Part shown: one piece after another, positions 24,594 to 35,676 of the stretch
Position numbering within the stretch: the first letter of the stretch is position 1
How the letters are laid out: every line of letters starts with the position of its first letter
Translations under genes and position numbers: made by a program
Source: Rotaria sp. Silwood1
Taxonomy: Eukaryota > Rotifera > Eurotatoria > Philodinida > Philodinidae
DNA length: 64,000 nt
Assembly (NCBI GenBank): GCA_905250075.1
Contig: CAJNOP010000077.1
Span: forward strand, 68,651 to 132,650
Reading direction: 5' to 3'
Notes under the pieces: generated by a model
What the model saw: only the letters and a program-made list of their open reading frames with translations
What the model was told of the DNA's origin: nothing
The model's database searches: none

Positions 24594-27500
24594 GATTGTC
24601 GAAATGCCTATCTAGAAAATGCAAAACAACTTTTATATATTTTTCTGCAAAATAAAAATGTTTTGAAATCGTCTGACCTTAGTATTTTTCTAGTTACACA
24701 ATCAATTGTATTTTGCTCCTTCTTTTTTTCTCTCATTCCTGTTCATTTTTTTTCACACAGACAAAAATACCCGTGTTGATCACATTTGTGTGCAGAAGTA
24801 CAAGTAATATTTGTCATCAAAAAGGAAAAAGCAGAAAGAAAAAAAAAAGCAACAAGAAAAGAAAAACAGTTTGCCGACTGCAGGCAAAATAACTTCTATT
24901 CTCATCATGGTTTTTAGTTGCAAATTAAATTTACTCTATTAATGTTTACCTAGAGTAACACAGGCTCTTAATTTTGCTAAATTTTCAATACTAGTTATTT
25001 CTTTGGTTTGCCTATCGTATAGAAAAACAGTTATGAAATGTGAAAATCAATCAACAAAAAGCGAAATTCTTAAAAATTTTCTTGGCTTCATTTCATCTTT
25101 TCTATGGTTATTCTTCAATTGAGAGAGAAAACACAAAAGAAAATAGAAAAAGTGACGCAAGAAATATAGATGTTGAATGAAAACCAGAGACATGGAGAGT
25201 CAAAATTTTTTAATTTAGACTCTATCAAATCTAATGTAACACTCAAATCGTTCAAGAAGGTAGTTCTAACCTATTTGTCCACGCCTGATACGTAAGAACG
25301 CACGAGAAAACATAAGTCAGTAGTAATATAAAACAGTTCGCTTGAAAATAAAGTCAATGAAAAAAAATTGATAAAGGTCGTTTAATTTGCAACTAGTTTT
25401 ACTAATTTTTCATGAAAGATCTCATTGATTTTTCAAAATAACTTCGATTCACTAGCATAATTAACTTTATCTATGAGTTTATGAAAACAACTTACAGTAG
25501 GAATGAGATTCGAACGTTCTTGATCATGCTGCTATTGATAAAAATCATTACAAAATATTATAATTCATAATGCTTGTTAGAAAATCCTTACTATCTGTAC
25601 ACCTCTTTTTTAAATACAAACAGACTTTTGAAATCTAAATTTATCAGTTTGACAATTTTTTTTTAAACTGCGAGTTGTAAGAAAGGCTATTATAATAATG
25701 ATAAAAACACATACGAGTAATGTGAAGAATTCTCTACAACAAATCAAACTTGAATAATAACGAAATGCATCCATTTTATAACTAAAAATTAACTGAGTCA
25801 ATTCTGTTGTTAAAGAAAAAAACATATGTCTTGCCTTTCTTACGAAGACACCTACAGGCCAATCTAATAAATAAAGAATTTTCAATTAGATGAAAACAAT
25901 GATTTTTAACTGACGAGTAGCATAAAATGAAAATATGATAGAAACATCTATTACTTCTAAAAATTGCTACATTCATTACCAAACAAAACTATGCCTTGTT
26001 GATCTTCATCAAAAAAATTGTTTAAATAAAAGAAACACATTTTCTATCATAAATATATAAAAGAGAACAAAAAGGAGTTACAATTCATTTGACTAAACAC
26101 AAATAAAAATGATTGCAAGTTAAATGTTATTACTATTTGTTCGTATTTTCGTTCCCACATCAACTAGACTCACAATATATTTTCGATCGATTATTCTTGT
26201 TTTTCGCTTATCTCAGTCAATTACTCAATATAAATAAGTATCAGAATAAAAACGTTTTACGACTAATTTCGGTTTATTTTCTTTACATACAAGAATACAT
26301 GAGTGCAATTGTATGATTCTATGAATGTTTTGAACTTTCAAAGTCTGTTGAGTTCTTTGGATTTCATCATATTTTTGATTTCATGAATTTTTTTGAGTTT
26401 CGATAGTTCTTTGAAAACTATGATTTCATGAATTTCTTATGATTTTATTTAGTTTCCATTGATGATTGCTTGTATATTTATTAACACTTTGATTTCTGAA
26501 ATTTACTCATAGCTGATTTATTTGAATAAATAAAACTGTTGTTCGCATTAATATCTTGTGATGATTGAATAATATGTCGTTAATTAAGTAAATTAATATT
26601 ATTTTTCTCAATATCATTCGGTTTCTCTTGTGTCGTGAATTTCATATTCATTTCTAGCAAATGACTTACAGAAAGAATGGGAGGACATAAGCAATGGAAT
26701 TTAGGCCACTAACCGTTTATAGATTGTTCATTAGTAATTATATGCAGAAAAGCAAAATGAAATTTTTTTATAATGTAGTAAGATTTACCAAGAAGAGATG
26801 AGAACGTAACACAATGAAAAAACCTAAGAGCTAATTAATCTCATTAAAAGAACAGTTAGCCATTACAAATAATATTAACGAGATACTATCAAACAAAAGA
26901 TCGAATTGATAGCAAGAGAGAGAGAGAGAGAGATAATAGCTTTTATGTTCTTAGCGTAAAATTTCCTGAGAGTATGTGAAACTGAGGCATCACTATACCG
27001 CAGGATTTGAGTTAAGATACTTGAACCGTTTGATCAGCTTTTCATTACAAATAGTAGAATATCTTTTATGAATATTCGTCGACACTGATGTGCTTTATTT
27101 TTGTTAGATTTTGTATAGTTCCCATTCTTTGAAGAATTGTTACATAGTGGATCGAATTTTTCTGTATAATTTTAATAGTGGTTTGTAGACATTTCACTAA
27201 TATCAATCATGACAATATTGTTGAGAACAGATAACTGTTCATTTTTCTTTGTCCATGTTCTAAGGTTTCGAGTCTCAAGAACCACATAACATACCATAAC
27301 CAAGCTCAGGTAGATGATTTATAAAATTATTGGTACACGAACATGTAATATAGATGCATACGAGTAGACGAACACAAAAGCAACATTTAGAAACAGTGTA
27401 GATATTGAGAATGCCGTATCTTTGGGTCAGTAAATAGATTATTATAAAAAGCTAAACGAAGAACAAAATCAGGTACTTCTTTTTCTGATCAATGTAAAAG

Positions 27501-29388
27501 AGAAGATGCTTAGTATTGAGTCTCACTTTATTAAACTCTGTTGTTCTCTATGGTAGCAGCCTCATCATGCGCGACAATTTAGTTCCACAGAGATCGTGCT
27601 AAAAGAATTTTTTTGAGATTTTATCATCATAGACATAGATTTCCATTGGTATATATTTGGAATAGGGTTGTTCTGACTATGAAAGATCTTCTAATGATAA
27701 GAGTAGTATAAGCTCACGTTTTTGTCAGTAATAAGAGATCTGTCGCCTAGAACACTTCAACATACGCATTTGCTTATTAAAATATGCATAAGATACTAAT
27801 GTTTTAGCCGTTTGTTACTCTAGGAGTCCAAAATAATCATAGTGAATAATATACAGATCTTTTTTATAACAAAGTAAGAAAAGAAACCATTACCAAGTTC
27901 TGGAACAGTGAATTTCATTTTCTCAAAAAGAGAATTCAAAGAGTGCTGTTTCATTGTCTTTTGACCAAATGTTGAGTTTGAGCAAAGAGCTCTTCGATGA
28001 AAAGATATTTTGAGAAACTGACTTTAAATAGTTTCATGATGGGAACTTAAGTACCTGACATACATGGAAGGCTATGAAAGTAAATATACTTGAGGAGATT
28101 TTGGTTTCCACACAAGCATCACTATCAATATTTTATAATGATAGGACTATGGCAAACAGAAATGAGACCGCCCTCTGTATTAATAATTGATTGAAAATTG
28201 GTGATGATATTGAGTGAAATGTATGCACAAACTGAAAGCCAGACAGATCACAAAAAGATTCCGTTTTTTTTTGTCATCTTGGTTATTGTTCGTCTTGCTT
28301 CGATTTTCCTCTTCCGTCTTCTGCTTTTTTTCCTCAATCATTTTGTATTTTTCAAAATTGTTTAATACGCATGAACTTCTCAAGAGTGTAGGCTTTTTTT
28401 AAAAAGATATTCAAATTATAATCCCTACACCGATACTGAAAATATCTGAAAAAAAAAGTCAAGACATGATAGCCGACTTTGAATGTGAGGTCGAGATCAT
28501 TCTGGAGAAATGAGCGTAGATGTCAAACTATTACTTTTCAAACTAAGGTCATTTTAGGATACACACAAGAACTGAATCGTAATGCTTTAGTTCTAAATTA
28601 TACTCGACCGAAGTTGACTGTTTTGGATTAACAAAATATATTCAATAAGTCTTTTTAACCAGATCTAATAATCGTTTTGTCAGTATCCAACACTTAAAAA
28701 GCAGTTGGTTCTATTAAAAGATCTTCGTTGATTGATTATAATCTAACGTAACACAACAAACAACATATCCTGTTACGTTTAGTGGAAAAAAAAATTGAAA
28801 TGAACAAATTTTCCGTAGTATGAAAACCACTTAAGAACTTAAGTCGAAAAATATTATTAGAAGAAGATAGTTAATGGGCATTATGAAAAAGAAATTAATG
28901 AATACAAATACGAACAGAAGTGAACACCATTAGTCATCTGAATTGACGAGCTAAAACACAATATTAACACCTATTGCATTAGTAAAACGTGTGTTCTTCA
29001 TGTGATTCTGACCAGAATTCAACGATCGAGTGGTACAATACATTATGCATTACTTTTATATTATGTTCTCATTTTAATTAGCTGATCCGTGGATAGCACC
29101 ATGTGATTAAAGAGAAAAAAGATTTTCACTGTCTTCTTTCACATGTTCGTCACGAACACAACACAGAACCTATTCGGTGTGGACGTGAATACGACTCTGA
29201 ATGTGAATATCAGTTTTCGTTGCCTCCACACCCTTCCCAACACAAACCCATCCCCACATCCATCCACATTCTCATGAAGAAATCATACATTCTCCATCTT
29301 TTCTTTTTAATCATTTCTTTTCACAAAGTCGTCTATCGCAGCGCTTCCTTTCTCAAAACAAATCAATGCTTTGTGGCTCGCTACCATT
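24594..29388. other. Gene-poor intergenic, ~4.8 kb
   Basis: Upstream of the ABCA gene. A splice-acceptor-like TTTTCTAG ends at 24612 (minus), 18 nt before the ABCA start codon. No coding region was recognised; ORFs here are short and low-complexity. A (GA)n run lies at 26915-26933. From 29220 to 29280 the plus strand is rich in CCCA/CCACA words (CCACACCC, CCCATCCCCACATCC). This could be degenerate C-rich telomere-type sequence next to the assembly gap, but it is weak. Confidence 0.4.
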
Positions 29389-29488
29389 NNNNNNNNNNNN
29401 NNNNNNNNNNNNNNNNNNNNNNNNNNNNNNNNNNNNNNNNNNNNNNNNNNNNNNNNNNNNNNNNNNNNNNNNNNNNNNNNNNNNNNNN
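29389..29488. other. Assembly gap (100 N)
   Basis: Exactly 100 consecutive N. This is a conventional placeholder length, so the true distance is unknown. The ORFs reported across it are artefacts. Confidence 0.99.
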
Positions 29489-30472
29489 TTGTATAATAAA
29501 GATGTGAGCGTCTGATTCGTCTCTTTATTGAGATCCACATGCGAAAGACCAGATCTGACTCGTTTATACCCTTCGTCTAACTTCATCCTATAGGAGTACA
29601 AATTTGTTGGAAGTACCGTAGACTATATCTAAGAGCTGGTTTTAAGCTTTGTCAAGAACCTGAAGTCCTTTTTTTTATGAAAGCAAAAGTGGTCTATTTC
29701 TCATCCGAAGAATACTTCTAAGTATCTCTCGTCAAAATTTCAGCCAAATTGGACAAAGTTTCACACAAGCCATAAATCGGCCTGGTGTGACGCTGTGGAA
29801 AATCGAAGTTTTCAGAATAAACTGCGAAAACCTTGTTTAAGAATCTCTTTTTGCTGAAACATATGACTATTTACTTTAGACACTCTATTCATAGTAAGAA
29901 AAACATACAGATACGCTACGCCTTCTTTGAAAACGAGAAATGGTTAAAAAAGACGAGAGGCAACTCTTAAACAAAATTGTTACCGAAAGCAAAACAAAAA
30001 TTTCCAAAAAGACATACTTGTTTTTTCGCTGAAACTTTCAAAACTATATAATGACTATGAAAAGTATCTATGGACAAGGTTTCAGGGAGAAACTGTTTGT
30101 TTTGGATATTTTGAAAGTGACTTGCGCTTAGTAAAAATTTCATTTAAACGATCATAACCTTTTGCCAGTAGGCCGTTGACTTAGTCAGACTCAGATTACT
30201 TATAGCTATTATATCAAGTCGAACGATGATTCTAAACAATTTTCAAACAGTAGTTTGTGCTAAAAATAAAAATAATAGTAACAAATTCAACAAGCAAATT
30301 GACAAAAAAAACTTTTGTATGTCTATTCTTAAAGATATGAGCAACAAAAAAACAACAATTTTTCATAGAAATTATAAGAAGATCGACTCTCACAATAATA
30401 TATTTTCAATTATATCTTATATAAATATTAAATCAATGACGAAAAAGAAATAGATAACTTCAATAACTTTTA
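29489..30472. other. Intergenic, no gene supported
   Basis: AT-rich. The stretch 29630-30170 has the look of decayed transposon sequence (long non-coding runs such as CAAAATTTCAGCCAAATTGG), but no termini were identified. Confidence 0.3.
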
Positions 30473-31465
30473 TTATTCGTTTAAGGTGTGAACTATTTCT
30501 AGAAACCAAAATCCAATTTCAGCACTTTGATCATAAGATGAATTAATTGATCCAGGAAATATGCCTTGTTCAGTTTGTTGATTCATAAGAGAATTAGTAA
30601 TTTTTTCAATAGCATCCAAATATTTCTCTTTCAATGTATCATCATATTTATAAAGTAAAGCAGCTGACCATGCCAATTTATGACTCATACTAGATGAATA
30701 AACATGTTCATTACATGTTAATGCAAATTTCATATAATCTTTTGCACCTTTAAGAAAATTTTTATCATTTGTTTTCTTATACAATAATACTAAAAATCCA
30801 ATTGGATAACCAATCATAAAATAAGCTTGCTGTGGTTCATTTTTACGAACAATATATGCCCATGACATATCCGATGAATAATTCGTAATTAAATTATCAT
30901 TTTTGTCCAAACGTAAATATAATCCATTTATTAAATCGGATTGTTTTTCAAATACTTTCAATAGATAATTACCTGCTTTAATAGCACGTTCAATATTACC
31001 ACGTTCTAATTGTAAAAGACCAAGATTTGCCGTTGTTAATATATCAGTAATACCATTATTATTTGTATCATTTTTATTTGTTAGATAACCACCATTCTCA
31101 CAAGAATATCCATCTAAATAATTGGATGCCGTATTCGTTATATCAGTTCGATTCAATTTTTGTGCTGCACGAACAATCCATCCATTTATATAAACCCAAT
31201 ATTCGATATATTCTGGTTGATCACTTTTCTTATCAATTGTTGTTAGAAAGTCACCATTAATAAGAAAAGTATTTTTAATATAGTCTAATACATTATTAGC
31301 TTGTTTTTCATAACCAGCACTAATAAACATCATTGGTGATTTAAAATAACATGCTAAATCTTTTGCTTCTGTTCGATAAGATCCATTTGATTGTAAATCA
31401 TTTAAAAAGTAATCAACAACTTTTGTTGCAGATTTAGATAAATTCTCAGCTAGAGATTTTGCCAT
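30473..31465 (-). CDS. Helical-barrel, glycosidase/cyclase-like protein, intronless (330 aa)
   Basis: One uninterrupted ORF of 330 codons with no signal peptide or membrane segment. The sequence alternates amphipathic helices with short aromatic loops (EYWVYINGWIVRAAQ, DMSWAYIVR, SHKLAWSAALLY, EIGFWFLEIVH). This is the pattern of (alpha/alpha) toroid or barrel proteins such as glycoside hydrolases and terpene-cyclase or squalene-hopene repeat folds. It reminds me of bacterial and fungal cluster-associated proteins of that shape, but I cannot name the family, substrate or catalytic residues. Its lack of introns in an intron-dense neighbourhood, with the likewise intronless acetate transporter 3.4 kb away on the same strand, suggests horizontal acquisition. 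A strong polypyrimidine-TTTACAG acceptor ends exactly at the ATG, so the transcript may be trans-spliced there or may have an upstream exon. Confidence 0.75.
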   Translation of the reverse strand: MAKSLAENLSKSATKVVDYFLNDLQSNGSYRTEAKDLACYFKSPMMFISAGYEKQANNVLDYIKNTFLINGDFLTTIDKKSDQPEYIEYWVYINGWIVRAAQKLNRTDITNTASNYLDGYSCENGGYLTNKNDTNNNGITDILTTANLGLLQLERGNIERAIKAGNYLLKVFEKQSDLINGLYLRLDKNDNLITNYSSDMSWAYIVRKNEPQQAYFMIGYPIGFLVLLYKKTNDKNFLKGAKDYMKFALTCNEHVYSSSMSHKLAWSAALLYKYDDTLKEKYLDAIEKITNSLMNQQTEQGIFPGSINSSYDQSAEIGFWFLEIVHTLNE

Positions 31466-34400
31466 CTGTAAATATAGAAAAGAAAAAAAAATAGAGCGTC
31501 ATATTTTAGTCATAAAAAATATGAACTTTAACATATTTCGAGGTTTTTAATAATGAAGTTAAATTAGTTGTATGGTGTACAAAAGCTGTAGATAGTAGCA
31601 TTATGATATTGAAATTTTAGCAGTAGTCCTCGTTTCGACTATCTTTTCATCGATGAAATAGAGAGAAAGAACTTCCGATATAATACAATGTTCTCATAGG
31701 CAGCACTCAATTAGATTCACAAATGAACTATATTTCTCAAAACAAATGAAAACAAATTGTTTACATATGACGCTTTCATTATTCAGGATAGGTTAACTTC
31801 TTCACATAATTTACGCTTATCGATTAGAATTAATTAAAACGATAAATATTATAATATGAAATGTATCACTGCTCTTTCATCTAATCTGTATACAGGTAAA
31901 TGAATGGTGCGAATAATTGTTTCAATCGACACGATGTTTATTCAACTACTTTAGCTCATCACGGTTGTCTACACTTCTATGCATACTCTCTCCTATAGCG
32001 ATCATTTAGTAGAAGAAAACACACATGAAGAGAAACATAACGATTAATGATTGTTTCACTATGGATACTGTCACTGCTTTTTGTTTGTATAAGACTCATA
32101 GAGGATATATAATGAAACTTTTTGAAAAGTTACCTATGTCAAATATCACTATCTATAGATGGAAAAGTCCAACAACTTGTCAGTCAATAGCATCTATGAA
32201 TTTCAGACCAGATCCATTTCTGTTTCGCATAGCAATGATGAAAAGCATAAGATTGAATTTGAGTTATGCTTTTTTTTATTTGCTGCTCTATAAGCTTGTT
32301 TAAAAAAATTACTGTCATCACCAAGTTCATGTAAGTTAAAAGAAGTAAAGATTATTGAGAAATACGTTCAAAGAAAATTCCTTAAAAATAAATCTCAACT
32401 ATAACTAATGCTCTTACATTCAGTCTAGCTGTTGTTTTAATAAATGTACTGCTGTTCATAGAATACTTTCAATTGATGCATACTATGTAAAGATAGATTA
32501 TATTTGTGTTTGAATTTTTTTAGAAAAGAACAATAACATGTTTAATCGTATTTTCTAATGCAATAGATTTTTCTATTATTCGACACTTTTACGTGTCTGT
32601 TCGAAGACATACATGTGTGATCCGTCTTCTATCTGTATCTGCACTAGATATTCTATCGTTATTAAGTTATAATTGAGTATATTCCATTAAATAAATAGTG
32701 CGAAAAACATAGTTTTTAATTGCATTTTGCTTGACGATAATGTTAGGATCTTTACACTACACATGATTTCTATTCTTAAATACAACATAAAATCTTTTAT
32801 ATCGAATAATAGTCTAATAATTCTATTTATAATCGAACCACTTGGTAGGTTCTTACCTTCCTTTTTTCTTTTTTGATCTCTGTTTAAGGTTATATTTTCA
32901 AAGATAATTCAATAGAACCGCAGGGTATTGCTTCAGATCAACATCACCTTCACTTTGTCGGTCGTACAGATAAGGGAAGAAGAAAACAAAATCTATTGGC
33001 TTATCCGTTTCAATCAATAAGAATAGGCAAAAGAAAGATGTCGTACATTTGTAAAGTTGAGAATATATACATCACAATAACTGTGCATAATATACTGCAG
33101 GCAAGAGAACTGATGGAATATCATATCTTTGTTTTGAATAGAGTAAAAATCTTCCTTCTAGATTCATTTTTCTTGGCGTCATTTGACGAGTAAATACCAT
33201 ACATAAATCTTAAGTTGTCTAGAGTAAACAATATCAAAAACAAAGAAAACATAGTTAGTCGAATTCATGTGAAAACCTTGTTAACACACTCTTCTAATGA
33301 AACTAAAATGCGGAGCTCATATAATAATGTAGTAACAACAAAGAATTATAAACACCTGTTCGTTAATAACTGCTGATAATTCATCATTCCACACAAAACT
33401 ATGTGCAACCGAAACAGAAAAAATGTCTTTTGAAACAACGATCATCCGAATAGAGTATTATTGAAAAAGAAAAACTGATTTCTTTAATTGTCTCTTTCTT
33501 TGACTTGTTTCATTAATTTCATCGTTTATTCCGTAAATGATGTGTCTGTAAAGAAAACATTACTTTTTTTGCTTTTGATGCAGCTCAATATCTTTTCGAA
33601 GAAATACTAAATGTAAGTTTTAAACCGAAGTTTTTCGACTAACTACACTTTCCAAAAGCTCCTTAAGAATGCAAAAAGAAGCTTAACAGCATCAACAACA
33701 AGACTTAGACTGTCTAGAACATTCCAACGTCTTCGTGAAAATTCGGAAAATGGAATCACCATACAAAAGAAGAAAAATTTCTTTTCGAAATATAGAAATA
33801 AAGACGACAGATTATCACTCGGATAATCGTTACTTTGGAAGACAATTACAGTGTACAGGAAATATTTTACTTGACGTATTTCGTATTAGTTAAACGATGC
33901 TAAACAACATTGGTGAACTCCACATTTCAGCTCAAAGGGCCTGCACTAACAAGCTTTTATTCTGGTTTATTCAAGTGTTGATGCATATTTTGGAGAACAA
34001 TTATATAAGTTTTTCAACCATGTCTTATCAACATTCATATTGAATGAAGAACTATTGAAGCGGTTTCGATGAAAAGTTTCTTTAAAAAAAATGAAAATCC
34101 TTTGTCCGCACCCTGAAACACCAAAGAATAATGGAAGACTGCTCTAATCGAATTTTCTTCAGGTCGATAAAAGTAACTAATAGCAGCTTTTCTTTTTCAC
34201 TTTCTAGACAACTTTGATCATAGATACTTTGAATGTATTTCATGTATAGAAAATTACCCGTTGCATAGCTTTTTATAATGTCACTTCGAGACGAAATTCT
34301 TATTTCCCATTGCGAGACATTTTTCCAACGAGCATTAAAATGAAAAAGAAGCAATCGATCAGAAAGACGTGGTAAATAACTGATTAAAGAACGGAGAAAA

Positions 34401-34917
34401 GGTATCGAATGCTTGTAAAAAAAAACAGTTTTGTGCCATTAGCCTAGATATATTGAATAAAATAACTGTGCCAAGTAGATTTTCATTCGATTTGTGAGAG
34501 GTATGAGGTAACGTTGAAAAGAATCGCGTATTTGTGAAGTTATCAGTTTCTTTTCTTAGTATAATATTGTTTATTTGGAACCACATATACTTAGTTTTTC
34601 GACCATGAAGTTTCTTATCATTTCTGACACTCGAAATATGGACACTAACTTATAAACATTCTTTAGTATCCATATGGTAGAATCTGCATTGTTTTCCTAT
34701 ACAAAAACTGCTTCATTATGACAAACAAACGATGAAATCTAAAAATTCCCTTGTGCAATTTCAAGCAGAATAAACTGAATGAATACACTCACATATTCTT
34801 AAAGTTTGTTTACTATGAGCCGGTTAGTTGACAATGATTTTATTCAAATTCTAGTAAAACAAAATACAAAAAACAATATGTTCGCAGTCTGTTTCGTTCA
34901 ATGTTCATTTGCAGCTT
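31466..34917. other. Intergenic, ~3.4 kb, no gene supported
   Basis: AT-rich, with scattered short ORFs (for example 32025-32303 plus, 34082-34354 minus, 34359-34586 minus) that lack family motifs, splice logic or codon bias like the real genes. No mobile element ends were recognised. Confidence 0.4.
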
Positions 34918-35676
34918 CTATGGTGATGTATGTGCGGATTTATTTTTGTAACATGGCAAACTTGAAACTTCAAACAAAGGTAGTTTGAAAAACCAATCCA
35001 TCTGATTTAGTAAATGTGCAATAGCCGAATACCAAGCAATTGATGCAGTAAGAATACCGAATGCGCCCGCTGCACGCTGTAAATTACGTTCAGCTTGTAA
35101 AAATTTGCTTGCTGTAAGAAGAATAAAACAGATAATGAGAAATACAAAGAGAGCAATTGTAACAAAATTGGTTCGTAGAACAGCGAGAAGCATTAGTGTT
35201 GTATAAATTAACCAAGCGAGAAAAAAAACACCAAGAGCATTTTCGAGTGCGATTGAATCATTGTAACCACCAGTGAAGTTGAAAGCAGATACACCAAGTG
35301 AAGCAAAACTGAGCCAAAAACCTCCATAAGAAGAAAAGATAAGACCAAGTAAATTGTTTCCATTGCGAAATTCAAGAAGTCCAGCTAAAAGTTGTACGAG
35401 TCCGCCATAGCACAAAGCAGGACCATTCACTACGCCTAGTGAAGCATTAACAGGGACAGTGGCACCGGCAAGATACATGGACGCTATAAATGTTGTCAAA
35501 GCAAATGCACATAAGCCAAGTGGTGTCGGATTTAAATCATGATAAGAAGGACGACAAGATTGAATATACTCTGGTGGTGAAGATTTTATCGTCTGTTGAT
35601 GTTTGAGAAATTTTTCAAATGCTAATCGAGTGTCTTCATCAAGATTATTTATTGTCACTGATCCATTGTGTGCCAT
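34918..35676 (-). CDS. AceTr family acetate/succinate transporter (GPR1/FUN34/YaaH), 252 aa
   Basis: Six-helix plasma-membrane carrier of the AceTr family (fungal Ady2/Ato, bacterial SatP/YaaH), which takes up acetate or other short monocarboxylates. The family signature N-P-x-P-L-G-L appears as NPTPLGL at residues 49-55, just before the first membrane helix. Further family-typical segments are YGGLVQLLAGLLEF (~90-103), SSYGGFWLSFA (115-125), NALGVFFLAWLIYT (146-159) and GILTASIAWYSA (207-218). The length fits complete family members. The gene is intronless. The family is common in fungi, bacteria, archaea and protists but not a standard animal gene, so horizontal transfer, probably from a fungal-type donor, is the likely origin (inference). 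The start at 35676 gives a soluble N-tail of ~48 residues, as in fungal members. The donor cannot be fixed from sequence alone. Confidence 0.9.
   Translation of the reverse strand: MAHNGSVTINNLDEDTRLAFEKFLKHQQTIKSSPPEYIQSCRPSYHDLNPTPLGLCAFALTTFIASMYLAGATVPVNASLGVVNGPALCYGGLVQLLAGLLEFRNGNNLLGLIFSSYGGFWLSFASLGVSAFNFTGGYNDSIALENALGVFFLAWLIYTTLMLLAVLRTNFVTIALFVFLIICFILLTASKFLQAERNLQRAAGAFGILTASIAWYSAIAHLLNQMDWFFKLPLFEVSSLPCYKNKSAHTSP

Noticed and set aside
29103..29601. Three ORFs running through the N block
   Set aside because: They exist only because N codons were read as X; the flanks show no protein features.
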